A stretch of 56,335 bases of DNA from Bacteroidota bacterium (GCA_023399295.1 JAEWQF010000005.1:1-56335), one strand, 5' to 3'. Numbered from the stretch's first letter, positions 33,570-42,318 are shown. Notes: generated by a model from the letters alone, not told the origin. Translations and numbers: made by a program.

Positions 33570-35198
33570 ATGAAAATGAAAAAATATAAATTATTATTGA
33601 TATCAGCTGTTACTGTATTGGCGTTAAACAGCTGTATTGAGGAGACATTTCCTGAAGGTGATACTGCTACTTCAGAGCAAATCGGAGCTTCGGCTTCAGC
33701 TTTGGAAGCATCCCTGAATGGTATCCCATCGCAAATGTCAAAGGGCTACTTCGTATATGATGACCAGGTGCATGAGACAGACATGTCTTATCCTCAGTTC
33801 ATGATTGCTCAAACAGAGATGCTGGGTGATATGTTCCCGCTTGGTGAAAACTCCGGATACGACTGGTATCGGAATTACAATACCTTCAATGCGAACTTCG
33901 GAGAAACAAGTTATTTTGCTTATTTGCCTTGGTTTACACTCTACAAACTCATTAAATCTGCAAACGATGTGATTGCCGCAGTTGACATTGAAGATGAGAG
34001 TTTAACCCCGGCTATCAGAGGAGCAGCTGGTGTTGCTTATGCCAACCGTGCATTCAACTATTATATGCTCATGGTTTTCTTTGAACCGGTAGAAAACATC
34101 TATACGGACGTTTCGAAAGTAAAAGGTTTGACAGTGCCATTGGTGACTGAAAGTACCACCGGTGATGATGCCAAAAACAACCCGCGTTTAACTCGCGAAC
34201 AGATGATGGAATTTATCCTCTCTGACCTTGAGAAAGCGGAAGCATTGATGGAAGACTACACACCCCCTTCACGACTCTTTCCTGGTTTAGCTGTTGTATA
34301 TGGCATCAAAGCCAAGGTTTATCTCTGGGATGAACAATACGACAAGGCCGCTGAATTTGCAGGCAAAGCGATCACCGAATTTGGGGGAACTCCAGTAACT
34401 GCAGCACAATGGGAAGATGAGAAGACCGGATTCAACACTGCCAACCAGGCATGGATGTGGTATGTGAATTATCCGGCGGAAGGCATGAGAAACCTGGCCA
34501 ATTTTACTGGTTGGATTTCCGGCGAAGCCGACTGGGGTTATTCTTCACTGACAAGACCCGGAATCGATCGTTCACTCTATGATAAGATCGCGGACAATGA
34601 CTTCCGTAAGAACACATTCCTACACCCCGACAAGTACGATTTCCACGCCTACAAGACATCGCGTGACGAAGACTATATCAACGACGCACCTGCTTACCTG
34701 TCACTTAAATTCCGCTGTAGAGAAGGTGATTGGGAAACATACAGCATTGGTGGAGCCGTTGACGTGCCGGTGATGCGTGTGGAAGAGATGTACCTGATTG
34801 AAGCGGAAGCTGTGGGTTTGTCGCAAGGAGTTGCTGCCGGTGTGGCTAAGTTGAATTCATTCATGCAAAGTTACCGTCAGCCTGATTACAACTTTGCCAC
34901 TGGCGATCAACGCGCGTTCCAGCTTGAGGTGCTCACACAGATGCGCATCGAGTTCTGGGGTGAGGGCAACGCCTTCCCGTCTGCAAAGCGTATTAAACCG
35001 GATATCGTCCAGAATTACGATGGTACAAATGCACCCGCAGACATTTTCAAGATGAATGTGAAGGGCATCAAGCCCAACTGGAACCTGGTTATCCCTATCA
35101 GTGAAATGGATGCCAATGCTGCCCTTGCCGGATTTAACAATCCCGATCCTACAGCTTCGGTAACAACACCAACTCCTATAGGTGAATTTGCTAACTAA
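33570..35198 (+). CDS. SusD/RagB-family surface lipoprotein
   Basis: SusD-like proteins form the lid over the SusC barrel and capture the nutrient at the cell surface. The 542-residue protein has a lipoprotein signal ending in NSC (C22) followed by the acidic stretch IEETFPEG, which resembles the Bacteroidetes surface-export signal. TPR-type helices follow (AAGVAYANRAFNYYMLMVFF near 150-170), then VYGIKAKVYLWDEQYDKAAEFA, the conserved VMRVEEMYLIEAEA and the C-terminal PISEMDAN. The helical core is canonical, while the loops that bind substrate are family-specific. It is second in the operon. Confidence 0.94.
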   Translation: MKMKKYKLLLISAVTVLALNSCIEETFPEGDTATSEQIGASASALEASLNGIPSQMSKGYFVYDDQVHETDMSYPQFMIAQTEMLGDMFPLGENSGYDWYRNYNTFNANFGETSYFAYLPWFTLYKLIKSANDVIAAVDIEDESLTPAIRGAAGVAYANRAFNYYMLMVFFEPVENIYTDVSKVKGLTVPLVTESTTGDDAKNNPRLTREQMMEFILSDLEKAEALMEDYTPPSRLFPGLAVVYGIKAKVYLWDEQYDKAAEFAGKAITEFGGTPVTAAQWEDEKTGFNTANQAWMWYVNYPAEGMRNLANFTGWISGEADWGYSSLTRPGIDRSLYDKIADNDFRKNTFLHPDKYDFHAYKTSRDEDYINDAPAYLSLKFRCREGDWETYSIGGAVDVPVMRVEEMYLIEAEAVGLSQGVAAGVAKLNSFMQSYRQPDYNFATGDQRAFQLEVLTQMRIEFWGEGNAFPSAKRIKPDIVQNYDGTNAPADIFKMNVKGIKPNWNLVIPISEMDANAALAGFNNPDPTASVTTPTPIGEFAN

Positions 35199-35218
35199 TT
35201 AATAAAGTGAATATCGTT

Positions 35219-36547
35219 ATGAAAAATAGTAAATATCTTTTGGGTTTTTTGGCGGCTCTGTTCGCCATGGCCACACTTTATTCATGTCAAGATGACGCTG
35301 CCGTTTATGAACCGGCTGAAAAGCTTGCGAATGATCAGGTCTATTTTCCAAGCACCAACAGTCTTTCAATCAATGCTTCTGGTCTGGCAAGTTCTTACGA
35401 AATTGCCATTGCCAGGGTGAAATCTGACAATGCGGCTACTGTACCTTTGACATTGACTGGTGGAAACGGACTTTACAGCATTCCTGCATCTGTAAACTTC
35501 AATGCAGGTCAGACTTCAACCACCTTCGACCTCACCTATGATCCGGAAGAGGTGGGTTACGACAACTTCAATGATCTGGTAATCAGTGTGGGAGAAGCAT
35601 ATAAGACACCTTATGGGATTACGGATTATGCATTTACAATTGGCATCCCTGCTCCATGGAAATCACTGGGTACAGGAACAATTGTGGATGGTTTTGTTTC
35701 AGGATTCTTTGGTGTGGCCAACGTTTCCTGGGCAGTTGAAATCCAGGAAAACGACCTGCAACCGGGTTTCTTCCGGCTCGTAAACCCCTATACTGCTGAT
35801 TATCCTTACAATGCGCCTGGTGATTGGGATACGACCCAGGACTATTTCTTTGAAATTCATGCTGAAAATCCGGATGCTGTTTACATCAATATGCAAACGA
35901 CTGGCATGGACTGGGGTTATGGTAAGTTCATCATGGGCAGTTTGGCCGGATACTACATGTCAAGAGGTGAGACCCTCGAGCAACAGATCGCTGCAGGACG
36001 TACCGGTACCTTTAAAGATGGTGTGATCACATTCCCGCCATCCACATTGGCTGTTGGTATGGTTGATTACAACGCGGGCGCACTCCGTGTGGCCAATTCT
36101 GCGGGTTCTTTTATGGTCATCATGCCTGGCGTTGTGCTTGCTGATTACTCCATCGATGTGACCTATTTAGGACGATTCACCAATACTGATGAGGAGAATT
36201 TCGCCGTCGCCGAAGTCACCTTTGGTGCAGATGTGGAAACTGCAAAAGTTGCCATGGTGGAAGGTAACAACATCAATGCAGCAATCGCGGGTATTTCGGA
36301 TGGCAGCATTGAATCCATTGAACTTGAAGCAAGTGGCACTGTCCAGTTCCCGGTTGAGAGTGATGGAAGATATTCTATCGTGGCCATCTCGTATGCAGGA
36401 GATGAGGGGCAGGAAGTGGGCTATGACACATTCGATTTTTCTCTTGGTGCCAGTCCTCTTGTCAATCCCTCCGCTGTGGTATCCAGAAGTCTCATCAATC
36501 GGATAAGCAAATCTTCAGTCAAAGCTGAATCGATACCTGTAAACTAA
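35219..36547 (+). CDS. Surface lipoprotein of a SusCD locus, unknown ligand
   Basis: The 442-residue protein has a lipoprotein signal (FAMATLYSC, C23) followed by QDDAAVYEPAE, an acidic stretch that fits export to the cell surface. Residues about 45-145 look like a beta-sandwich (VPLTLTGGNGLYSIPASVNF, then TFDLTYDPEEVGYD), as in Calx-beta or DUF1735-like domains; the remainder is rich in beta strands and Gly/Asp. It holds the SusE/SusF position and probably binds the transported nutrient or stabilises the complex. I recognise no catalytic motif. The start at 35219 is used because the GTG at 35207 adds only four residues before the signal peptide. It overlaps no gene and is followed by a terminator. 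Confidence 0.75.
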   Translation: MKNSKYLLGFLAALFAMATLYSCQDDAAVYEPAEKLANDQVYFPSTNSLSINASGLASSYEIAIARVKSDNAATVPLTLTGGNGLYSIPASVNFNAGQTSTTFDLTYDPEEVGYDNFNDLVISVGEAYKTPYGITDYAFTIGIPAPWKSLGTGTIVDGFVSGFFGVANVSWAVEIQENDLQPGFFRLVNPYTADYPYNAPGDWDTTQDYFFEIHAENPDAVYINMQTTGMDWGYGKFIMGSLAGYYMSRGETLEQQIAAGRTGTFKDGVITFPPSTLAVGMVDYNAGALRVANSAGSFMVIMPGVVLADYSIDVTYLGRFTNTDEENFAVAEVTFGADVETAKVAMVEGNNINAAIAGISDGSIESIELEASGTVQFPVESDGRYSIVAISYAGDEGQEVGYDTFDFSLGASPLVNPSAVVSRSLINRISKSSVKAESIPVN

Positions 36548-36606
36548 CTTGAAATGAGGTTTTTTCATTCATTGTAACAGGTTACTTCATACTTGTAATT
36601 TATCAT

Positions 36607-36640
36607 CCGGCAGGAAGCACAAACTTCCTGCCGGTTTTTT
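36607..36640 (+). terminator. Intrinsic terminator of the susCD operon
   Basis: CCGGCAGGAAG and its exact complement form an 11-bp stem with a 6-base loop (CACAAA), followed by six T. Confidence 0.95.
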
Positions 36641-36672
36641 CTTTATTGAAAAAATGTCAGATGACAAATGAA

Positions 36673-36705
36673 TTGGATGATACTAACAAAAATAAACTAT
36701 CTTTG
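36673..36705 (+). promoter_or_regulatory. Promoter of the TPR/HTH regulator gene
   Basis: TTGG (36673-36676), a 21-base spacer and TATCTTTG (36698-36705) form a near-consensus promoter, with a start near 36712, about 15 nt before the ATG at 36727. Confidence 0.55.
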
Positions 36706-36726
36706 TCCCTGTTATAAAAGTTTGCT

Positions 36727-38397
36727 ATGCGTAATTTCTCAGCATTTTTATTGGTTCATCTCCTTTTACTAGTTGTTTCCTGTAACAGCGGAAATGACAA
36801 AGAGGTGTTAACCAGATTGAATGACTGGGACACAATGCTCGACCAATATCCGCAGCGTGTTTCCGATAGCCTTAAGTCACTTGATCGAGATGAGTTGTCT
36901 CGTGGCGGAAAGGCTTATTATGACCTGTTGAAGGTGATCTCCGACGACAAGACCTATGTCAACTTCACCAGCGACTCGCTGATCAATAGCGTGAGCGACT
37001 ACTATCGCTCCGCCAATCCCGAACACAACAATTTCATCCGTGCACTGGCTTACCAGGGTATCGTTCGCACCCGCATGGGAGTAAAAGACAGCACGGTCTA
37101 TGAACCATTACGGGAAGCTGGTAATTTACTCGAACTACAGACAACCCCCGATCCCTCACTCGGTTATATGATCCACTATTTCCTGGGGAACATCCATTAC
37201 AACAACCGCAATTATCCTTCAGCATTTGATTATTTTCAGACTACACTGCAATACGCAAAAGAGGAAAGTGATTCTGTTCATCTATTTGATACCTATCTGG
37301 CGCTCTATTGGAACGAGATGCAGCAAAGGCGGTTTCCTACTGGTTCCGCATTTCTTGACTCACTCTCAGCATTTTATGGATTGTTACCGGGTAAGGATTA
37401 TTTTGTATTGAATGCACAGTCAATTTACTTCGATATCACCGGTCAACCTGAAAAAGCAATTGAGATAGAAAAAAAGCAACTTGAACTAGTTAAGAACCAG
37501 AAAGAAGTGATTGACTTGTCAAGACTCTATTTTGTTATCTCTGACCGGTATGTGGGATTGGAACAGCTCGACAGCGCACTACACTATGGAGTGATGGCCA
37601 TTGAACTGATTGAAGACAGCACCTACCGGCAAAACTACCTCTATTACCAGAACGTGGCACAGATCGCGGAGAAAAGTGGTGATCATGCACTTGCCAACCA
37701 TTACCTGAAAAAATCGATCGAATTGCACAACCTCTCGTTGAGTGAACGGCTCGATGTGCAGGTTGCCGAGTTGGAGAAGAAGTATGACCTGGCTGAGGCG
37801 GAGAACGAGGTGTTACGCACCCGCGGACAGATCTCCAAAACAATCATCATCTCGCTGATTACCATCCTGTTCTTGCTTTTTATTGCCGCCTATTCTTTCT
37901 GGCTGAGACGGAATACCCGACTTCGCCTGCTGGAGACCGAACACCGGGTGAACCAACAACAGCTACAGGCCGACATTCTGAAAGAGGAGGCAGGTAAAAG
38001 GCGCTGGCTCATAAAGCTTTATGGCAATATCTCTGACCGGCTCACCTTTCTGCAAAATGAGTTTGAGAACTTGGCTGACCGCTATGTCTCTGTAAACCAG
38101 AAGGTGCACAAAGAGATGCACCGGATATTGAAAAGCACCGATGCCGACCTGCGCGACATCACCCAGACACTGGTACCCGACGATGCCACCTTCACTGCCT
38201 ATACGGGACTAAAAAATGAGGAACAGTTCTTCAGCGTGAATGAAAAACTGTTGCTGATGTTGCTTACCTGTGATGCCGACAACCGGCAACTGGCTACCTT
38301 CCTCAACACTTCGGTTGACAGCATCCGTGTCAGAAAATCGCAATTGAAGAAAAAGATGTCGGAAAAAGGACTCGATACCACCCTTTTTGCCGATTAA
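36727..38397 (+). CDS. Membrane-spanning TPR regulator with lipobox and cytoplasmic HTH
   Basis: The 556-residue protein has a signal peptide ending VVSC (C19, lipobox). A helical region with TPR-like repeats follows (about 60-340, for example LGNIHYNNRNYPSAFDYF and NHYLKKSIELHNLSL), then a coiled coil (341-366), one transmembrane helix (371-393) and a cytoplasmic part. The cytoplasmic part has a second coiled coil (about 400-425) and a helix-turn-helix near 505-545 (LATFLNTSVDSIRVRKSQLKKKM) like LuxR-type DNA-binding domains. It lacks kinase and receiver motifs, so it looks like a one-component transmembrane regulator of a Bacteroidetes-specific kind (DUF6377-like). It sits between a susCD operon and the DUF3244/AraC genes; which of them it controls is not shown. 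Confidence 0.8.
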   Translation: MRNFSAFLLVHLLLLVVSCNSGNDKEVLTRLNDWDTMLDQYPQRVSDSLKSLDRDELSRGGKAYYDLLKVISDDKTYVNFTSDSLINSVSDYYRSANPEHNNFIRALAYQGIVRTRMGVKDSTVYEPLREAGNLLELQTTPDPSLGYMIHYFLGNIHYNNRNYPSAFDYFQTTLQYAKEESDSVHLFDTYLALYWNEMQQRRFPTGSAFLDSLSAFYGLLPGKDYFVLNAQSIYFDITGQPEKAIEIEKKQLELVKNQKEVIDLSRLYFVISDRYVGLEQLDSALHYGVMAIELIEDSTYRQNYLYYQNVAQIAEKSGDHALANHYLKKSIELHNLSLSERLDVQVAELEKKYDLAEAENEVLRTRGQISKTIIISLITILFLLFIAAYSFWLRRNTRLRLLETEHRVNQQQLQADILKEEAGKRRWLIKLYGNISDRLTFLQNEFENLADRYVSVNQKVHKEMHRILKSTDADLRDITQTLVPDDATFTAYTGLKNEEQFFSVNEKLLLMLLTCDADNRQLATFLNTSVDSIRVRKSQLKKKMSEKGLDTTLFAD

Positions 38398-38414
38398 CCA
38401 CCGTTAAATTGACA

Positions 38415-38587
38415 TGTGTCAACAGGCAGTAAAACAGAGAGATAACGCCTGTTCTCCCGTTAAATTTCGAAGTGGGTATTGTTTTTACGCCTTTTCACAC
38501 CTATTTTTGTGTCATCAATTTGCAATACCAATTTTTTACTTGTTTGAAATATTGCAGAGGGAGACCAACCAGATTTTTATTGACACA
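38415..38587 (+). repeat. Three copies of TGTGTCA (both orientations) upstream of the DUF3244 gene
   Basis: TGTGTCA lies at 38415-38421 (as half of TTGACA-TG-TGTCAA, 38409-38422) and at 38508-38514 (touching the -7 box). Its complement TGACACA lies at 38581-38587, 18 bases before the ATG. A fourth copy follows the AraC gene (39526-39532). The direct repeat CCGTTAAATT is also present (38401-38410 and 38457-38466). These are candidate operator sites. Confidence 0.4.
38478..38509 (+). promoter_or_regulatory. Candidate promoter of the DUF3244-AraC operon
   Basis: ATTG (38478-38481), a 20-base spacer and TATTTTTG (38502-38509) fit the Bacteroidetes pattern. The start near 38516 is about 90 nt before the ATG at 38606. 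Confidence 0.45.
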
Positions 38588-38605
38588 TTTATAATTGTAC
38601 AAGAC

Positions 38606-39022
38606 ATGAAAAAATTAATGTTCGCATCGTTTTTGTTTTTACTCTGTCAGGGTTTAACTATCCAGGTACAGGCCCAGGATCCGGTAGAGGATAAGATTGA
38701 ATTAAGCAGGCAAGGAGGAACAACCCGTGCTACCCCTACCACTTCAAATCGGATGATGGGTGGTACTTCGGCCTATTCTGCTCCCGCCACCGTGGATGCG
38801 TACGTGATGGATGATGTAGTTTCGGTTGCTGTTCAGAACTTCCGTGGAGGTGCCTGGGTTGAGGTAGTTGGCGAAGGTGGATCGAGACAAAGCTTCTTCC
38901 AGGTATTCGACATGGGTTTTGAAGTGCTCAACCTCTCAGGTCTTGCCAATGGCAACTACACCATCCGTGTAATACAGGATGATGCCACCGTATTCTCCGG
39001 AAAATTCAGGAAAGGGAACTAA
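38606..39022 (+). CDS. Small secreted DUF3244-like protein
   Basis: The 138-residue protein has a signal peptide (MKKLMFASFLFLLCQGLTIQ, cut near VQAQ). A low-complexity Ser/Thr segment follows, then a C-terminal beta-sandwich of about 75 residues (AYVMDDVVSVAVQNFRGGAW to NGNYTIRVIQDDATVFSGKF), the pattern of the Bacteroidetes DUF3244 family, which has an immunoglobulin-like fold. The molecular role is not known. The frame extends upstream to 38414, but that part has no protein character and overlaps the candidate promoter. The AraC gene starts one base after its stop, so the two form an operon. Confidence 0.75.
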   Translation: MKKLMFASFLFLLCQGLTIQVQAQDPVEDKIELSRQGGTTRATPTTSNRMMGGTSAYSAPATVDAYVMDDVVSVAVQNFRGGAWVEVVGEGGSRQSFFQVFDMGFEVLNLSGLANGNYTIRVIQDDATVFSGKFRKGN

Positions 39023-39023
39023 G

Positions 39024-39497
39024 ATGGAAAGGAAACAGAACCAACCGGCCAATGAGCGGAAATACCTGCTTTCCGATGTGCAAGCATGTACTTTCACCTT
39101 CTCCGATGGCCTGAAGAGCAGTTTCACCGCTTCGCCCGACAAGGATATTGTTCTGGTGAAACTGATTCCCCGCACTTCAAAATTGAAGCGTTTCGAAGAC
39201 AAGGTGCTCTCCAACTATGCTTCGGTGAGGACTGTGAACGAGTTGGCTACATCATGTGGGTATGAGTGTATCCGCACCTTCACCCGCCACTTCAATAAGA
39301 GTTTCAAACAGACACCTTACCAGTGGCTATTGGACAGGAAGATGGAGGAGATTTACTCCATGGTGCTTGGCTCCGACCTCTCCATTACTGAGATATCACG
39401 CATGTATGAATTCAAAAGTGTATCTCACCTTGTGAATATCTTCAGCAAACGTTTTGGAATTTCACCACAGAAATGCAGATTGTCCAACGCTATTTAA
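39024..39497 (+). CDS. Short AraC-type transcriptional regulator
   Basis: The 157-residue protein consists of a short N-terminal part (about 60 residues, no recognisable ligand domain) and an AraC DNA-binding domain with two helix-turn-helix units: VNELATSCGYECIRTFTRHF (71-90) and ITEISRMYEFKSVSHLVNIF (121-140), ending SKRFGISPQKCR. TPYQWLLDRKMEEIY links the units as usual. The start at 39024 directly follows the DUF3244 stop (39022). Without a sensor domain it may be controlled by its level or by a partner such as the upstream membrane regulator; this is inference. Confidence 0.85.
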   Translation: MERKQNQPANERKYLLSDVQACTFTFSDGLKSSFTASPDKDIVLVKLIPRTSKLKRFEDKVLSNYASVRTVNELATSCGYECIRTFTRHFNKSFKQTPYQWLLDRKMEEIYSMVLGSDLSITEISRMYEFKSVSHLVNIFSKRFGISPQKCRLSNAI

Positions 39498-39580
39498 CTC
39501 TCCCTTTTCTTATTTAATGAATGCGTGACACAATCTATCTTTTATACCGGACAAATGTTGCATCTTCTACCGGTGACCAT

Positions 39581-39616
39581 AAAAAAGCGCCTCCCTTGAG
39601 GGAGACGCTTTTTTTT
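39581..39616. terminator. Bidirectional terminator between the AraC and glycogen phosphorylase genes
   Basis: An A6 run, GCG, a C:A mismatch, CTCCC, loop TTGA, GGGAG and CGC with T8 form an almost perfect inverted repeat. It serves the convergent genes ending at 39497 (+) and 39637 (-). Confidence 0.85.
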
Positions 39617-39636
39617 CAGTTCATCATGCCGTAAGA

Positions 39637-42201
39637 TCAGATCCAGCGCATATAGGCAAAGTCCATACGGTGAGGCAGCTCGGGATGCTTCGGATAGACC
39701 CGCAGACCGTACTGATGGGCACCCGGATCTTTCAGGCTGCAACCTGTTTCAAAATAGAGCAGGTTGCCTTCCTGTTTCACCAGTTCAAATTCACATGATT
39801 CGATGAATTGCTGTTCATTGCTCTTCGGGTCGTGATCCACTACCACACATTCCACGCCGAGGTCACAGGTGAGCTGCCCGCGGTCAATCACAATCCTTCC
39901 AAGCAGTTCACCCTTGTTCTGTTGGTTGACCATCTGTAAGTTCGGGTTAAATTCCAACTTCACCACTTCCAGGCTGTTCCAATTGGCTGTCGTCTGCTCC
40001 TTCCACTGGACAATCTCTTTTGCCAGTGCGTAGTCGGCGGCGTGAAGCCGCTCTGACCGTTGGGCGAGCTTACCATAGTAGCGGTCAAAGTAGTCATCCA
40101 TCATTCGCTTGGTGGTATAGTGTGGCGCAATCTCGGCCATCGACTTCTTGATATACTGGATCCATTCGGGTGAGTAACCCTGGCTGTTGTGTGCATAGTA
40201 GAGCGGGATGATTTCATTCTCCAACATCGAGTAGATGGTAGATGCATCCAGCTCATCCTGGAACGACTGGTTGTCGTAGGTGCGCTTGTCGGTCAGTGCC
40301 CAGCCGGCGCCCTCACGGTAGCCTTCATACCACCAGCCGTCAAGCACCGAGAGGTTCAGTACACCGTTCATCTCAGCCTTCTCTCCCGACGTGCCGGAGG
40401 CTTCCTGCGCACGGGTAGGTGTGTTGAGCCAGATGTCCACACCCGACACCAGTCGTTTTGCCAAACGCATGTCATAATTCTCCAGGAAGATGATCTTACC
40501 CAGGAACTCAGGTCTGCGGGAGATTTCGACGATCTGCTTGATCAGCCCTTGACCACCACCGTCGGCAGGATGAGCCTTGCCGGCGAAGATAAATTGTACC
40601 GGATGCTTCGGGTTGTTCACGATGCGTGACAACCGCTCCAGGTCAGTGAAGAGCAGATGTGCCCGCTTATAGGTGGCGAAACGCCGGGAGAAGCCAATCA
40701 GCAGTGCGTTGGGGTTCACCTCTTCCAGCATGTTCATGATGCGTGAGGGGTCGGCCTGATTTTTCAGCCATCCCTCCTTGAACTCTGCCTGGATGTAATC
40801 CACCAGTTTCTTCTTCAGGTGCATGCGCAGATCCCAGAGTTCTTCATCGTTCACCTCCCATATCTTTTTCCAGATAACAGGATTAGACTGGTCACCAAAA
40901 AAAGACTCGCCAAAATGTTTTTCGTAGAGCGATTTCACCGAGGAGGTGGCCCAGCTGGGCAGGTGTACCCCATTGGTGACGTATCCCACATGCAATTCTT
41001 CTGGGAAATAACCTTTCCATACCGGTTGGAACATCTTTTGTGAGACGGTGCCATGCAACTGGCTCACTCCATTTGTCTCTTGGGCCGTGTTCAATGCGAA
41101 AACACTCATCGAAAACCGCTCGTGTGTGCCGGGATTGGCACGTCCCATGTCCATGAATTGCTGCCATGAGATGCCCAACTGGTGTACGATGGGTGTCATG
41201 TACTTGCCAATCAGTGCTTCATCGAAATAATCATGTCCCGCCGGAACCGGGGTGTGCACCGTATAGAGCGAGGAGGCACGTACCACTTCCAGTGCTTCCT
41301 GAAAGCTGAGTCCCTCTTCTCTGATGTAGTCGAGCAATCGTTGTACGTTGATCAGGGCAGCATGGCCCTCATTCATGTGGTAAACCTGTTTCTTGATGCC
41401 CAGCTTGTTGAGCAACAGAATCCCGCCGATGCCCAACAGGAATTCTTGTTTCATGCGGTTCTCCCAGTCACCTCCGTAGAGCTGATGGGTGATGGAACGG
41501 TCGAATTCGCTGTTCGGCTCCAGGTCGGTATCCATCAGAAATAGGTTGATACGGCCCACTGCCACCTTCCAAATATGTGAGTAGATAGGGCGGTCGTGAA
41601 ATGGAATCTCCAGGATCATTGGCGAGCCATCCTCATTCATCACCTGGGTGATGGGCAGGTTGCCGAAGTGCTGAGCCTCGTAGTTCGCGATCTGCTGACC
41701 CTCCATTGATAGAGACTGCGTGAAATAGCCATAGCGGTAGAGAAACCCTACGGCCGTCATATCCACGTTGCTGTCACTCGCTTCCTTCAGGTAGTCGCCT
41801 GCCAGGATACCCAGACCACCGGAATAGATCTTCAGTACGTGCGACAAGCCATATTCCATGCTGAAGTATGCCACGCTGGGTCGGTCACTGTTTCTGGGAG
41901 AGGCCATGTAGGCACTGAACTTGCGGTAGACATCCTCGATGCGTCCCATCATCTCGCTGTTGTGGATGATCCGCTCCGTAGTGTCTGATTTCAGGTTCTG
42001 AAGGAGAACCACCGGGTTCTTTCCGCTCTTCTCCCATTCCTGAGGGTCCATGGTTTCGAAAATAACCTTGGCCTCTTCATTCCAGACCCACCAGAGGTTG
42101 TGTGCGATCTCTTCCAGGGGACGCAACGCGGCAGGCAGTTCAGCATGCACATGGATGTCTCTCCAGAGAGGAGCATTGGTATAACTCGATTGAATGATCA
42201 T
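39637..42201 (-). CDS. glgP: Alpha-glucan (glycogen/maltodextrin) phosphorylase
   Basis: The enzyme releases glucose 1-phosphate from alpha-1,4-glucan with phosphate and pyridoxal phosphate. The 854-residue protein belongs to the GT35 subgroup with an N-terminal DUF3417-like domain (LRPLEEIAHNLWWVWNEEA). SVAYFSMEYGLSHVLKIYSGGLG-type residues, YHMNEGHAALINVQRLL, FSRRFATYKRAHLLFTDLER, the GKAHPADGGGQGLIKQ glycan/phosphate region and NTPTRAQEASGTSGEKAEMN mark the catalytic half. The ATG at 42201 is chosen; the frame runs 26 codons further up without family similarity. It lies after the glycogen synthase gene on the same strand. Confidence 0.93.
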   Translation of the reverse strand: MIIQSSYTNAPLWRDIHVHAELPAALRPLEEIAHNLWWVWNEEAKVIFETMDPQEWEKSGKNPVVLLQNLKSDTTERIIHNSEMMGRIEDVYRKFSAYMASPRNSDRPSVAYFSMEYGLSHVLKIYSGGLGILAGDYLKEASDSNVDMTAVGFLYRYGYFTQSLSMEGQQIANYEAQHFGNLPITQVMNEDGSPMILEIPFHDRPIYSHIWKVAVGRINLFLMDTDLEPNSEFDRSITHQLYGGDWENRMKQEFLLGIGGILLLNKLGIKKQVYHMNEGHAALINVQRLLDYIREEGLSFQEALEVVRASSLYTVHTPVPAGHDYFDEALIGKYMTPIVHQLGISWQQFMDMGRANPGTHERFSMSVFALNTAQETNGVSQLHGTVSQKMFQPVWKGYFPEELHVGYVTNGVHLPSWATSSVKSLYEKHFGESFFGDQSNPVIWKKIWEVNDEELWDLRMHLKKKLVDYIQAEFKEGWLKNQADPSRIMNMLEEVNPNALLIGFSRRFATYKRAHLLFTDLERLSRIVNNPKHPVQFIFAGKAHPADGGGQGLIKQIVEISRRPEFLGKIIFLENYDMRLAKRLVSGVDIWLNTPTRAQEASGTSGEKAEMNGVLNLSVLDGWWYEGYREGAGWALTDKRTYDNQSFQDELDASTIYSMLENEIIPLYYAHNSQGYSPEWIQYIKKSMAEIAPHYTTKRMMDDYFDRYYGKLAQRSERLHAADYALAKEIVQWKEQTTANWNSLEVVKLEFNPNLQMVNQQNKGELLGRIVIDRGQLTCDLGVECVVVDHDPKSNEQQFIESCEFELVKQEGNLLYFETGCSLKDPGAHQYGLRVYPKHPELPHRMDFAYMRWI

Positions 42202-42264
42202 ATTTGCGTTCTGTTTATTTGCGATTTGTTCTTTTATATGACAATGTACTGTATTACAATAGAT

Positions 42265-42291
42265 GATGCCGCTGTTCAATTGAGCGGCATC
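42265..42291 (-). promoter_or_regulatory. Hairpin in the leader of glgP
   Basis: GATGCCGCT and its exact complement form a 9-bp stem around a 9-base loop, between the synthase stop and the phosphorylase ATG. No T run follows on the minus strand, so it is not a standard terminator; an RNA-processing site or attenuator is possible. Confidence 0.4.
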
Positions 42292-42305
42292 AGATTCAGT
42301 TGCAA

Positions 42306-42313
42306 CAAATATA
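42306..42313 (-). promoter_or_regulatory. Candidate -7 promoter box of glgP
   Basis: The minus strand reads TATATTTG just downstream of the glycogen synthase stop (42319). The transcript would include the hairpin at 42265-42291. No -33 box is evident. Confidence 0.35.
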
Positions 42314-42318
42314 ACACT

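Noticed and set aside
38414..38605. 64-residue upstream extension of the DUF3244 protein
   Set aside because: The signal peptide starts at 38606, and the upstream part holds the candidate promoter and operator repeats.
42202..42279. 26-residue extension of the phosphorylase
   Set aside because: It covers the leader hairpin region and shows no family residues; MIIQSSYTNAPLW is a better start.
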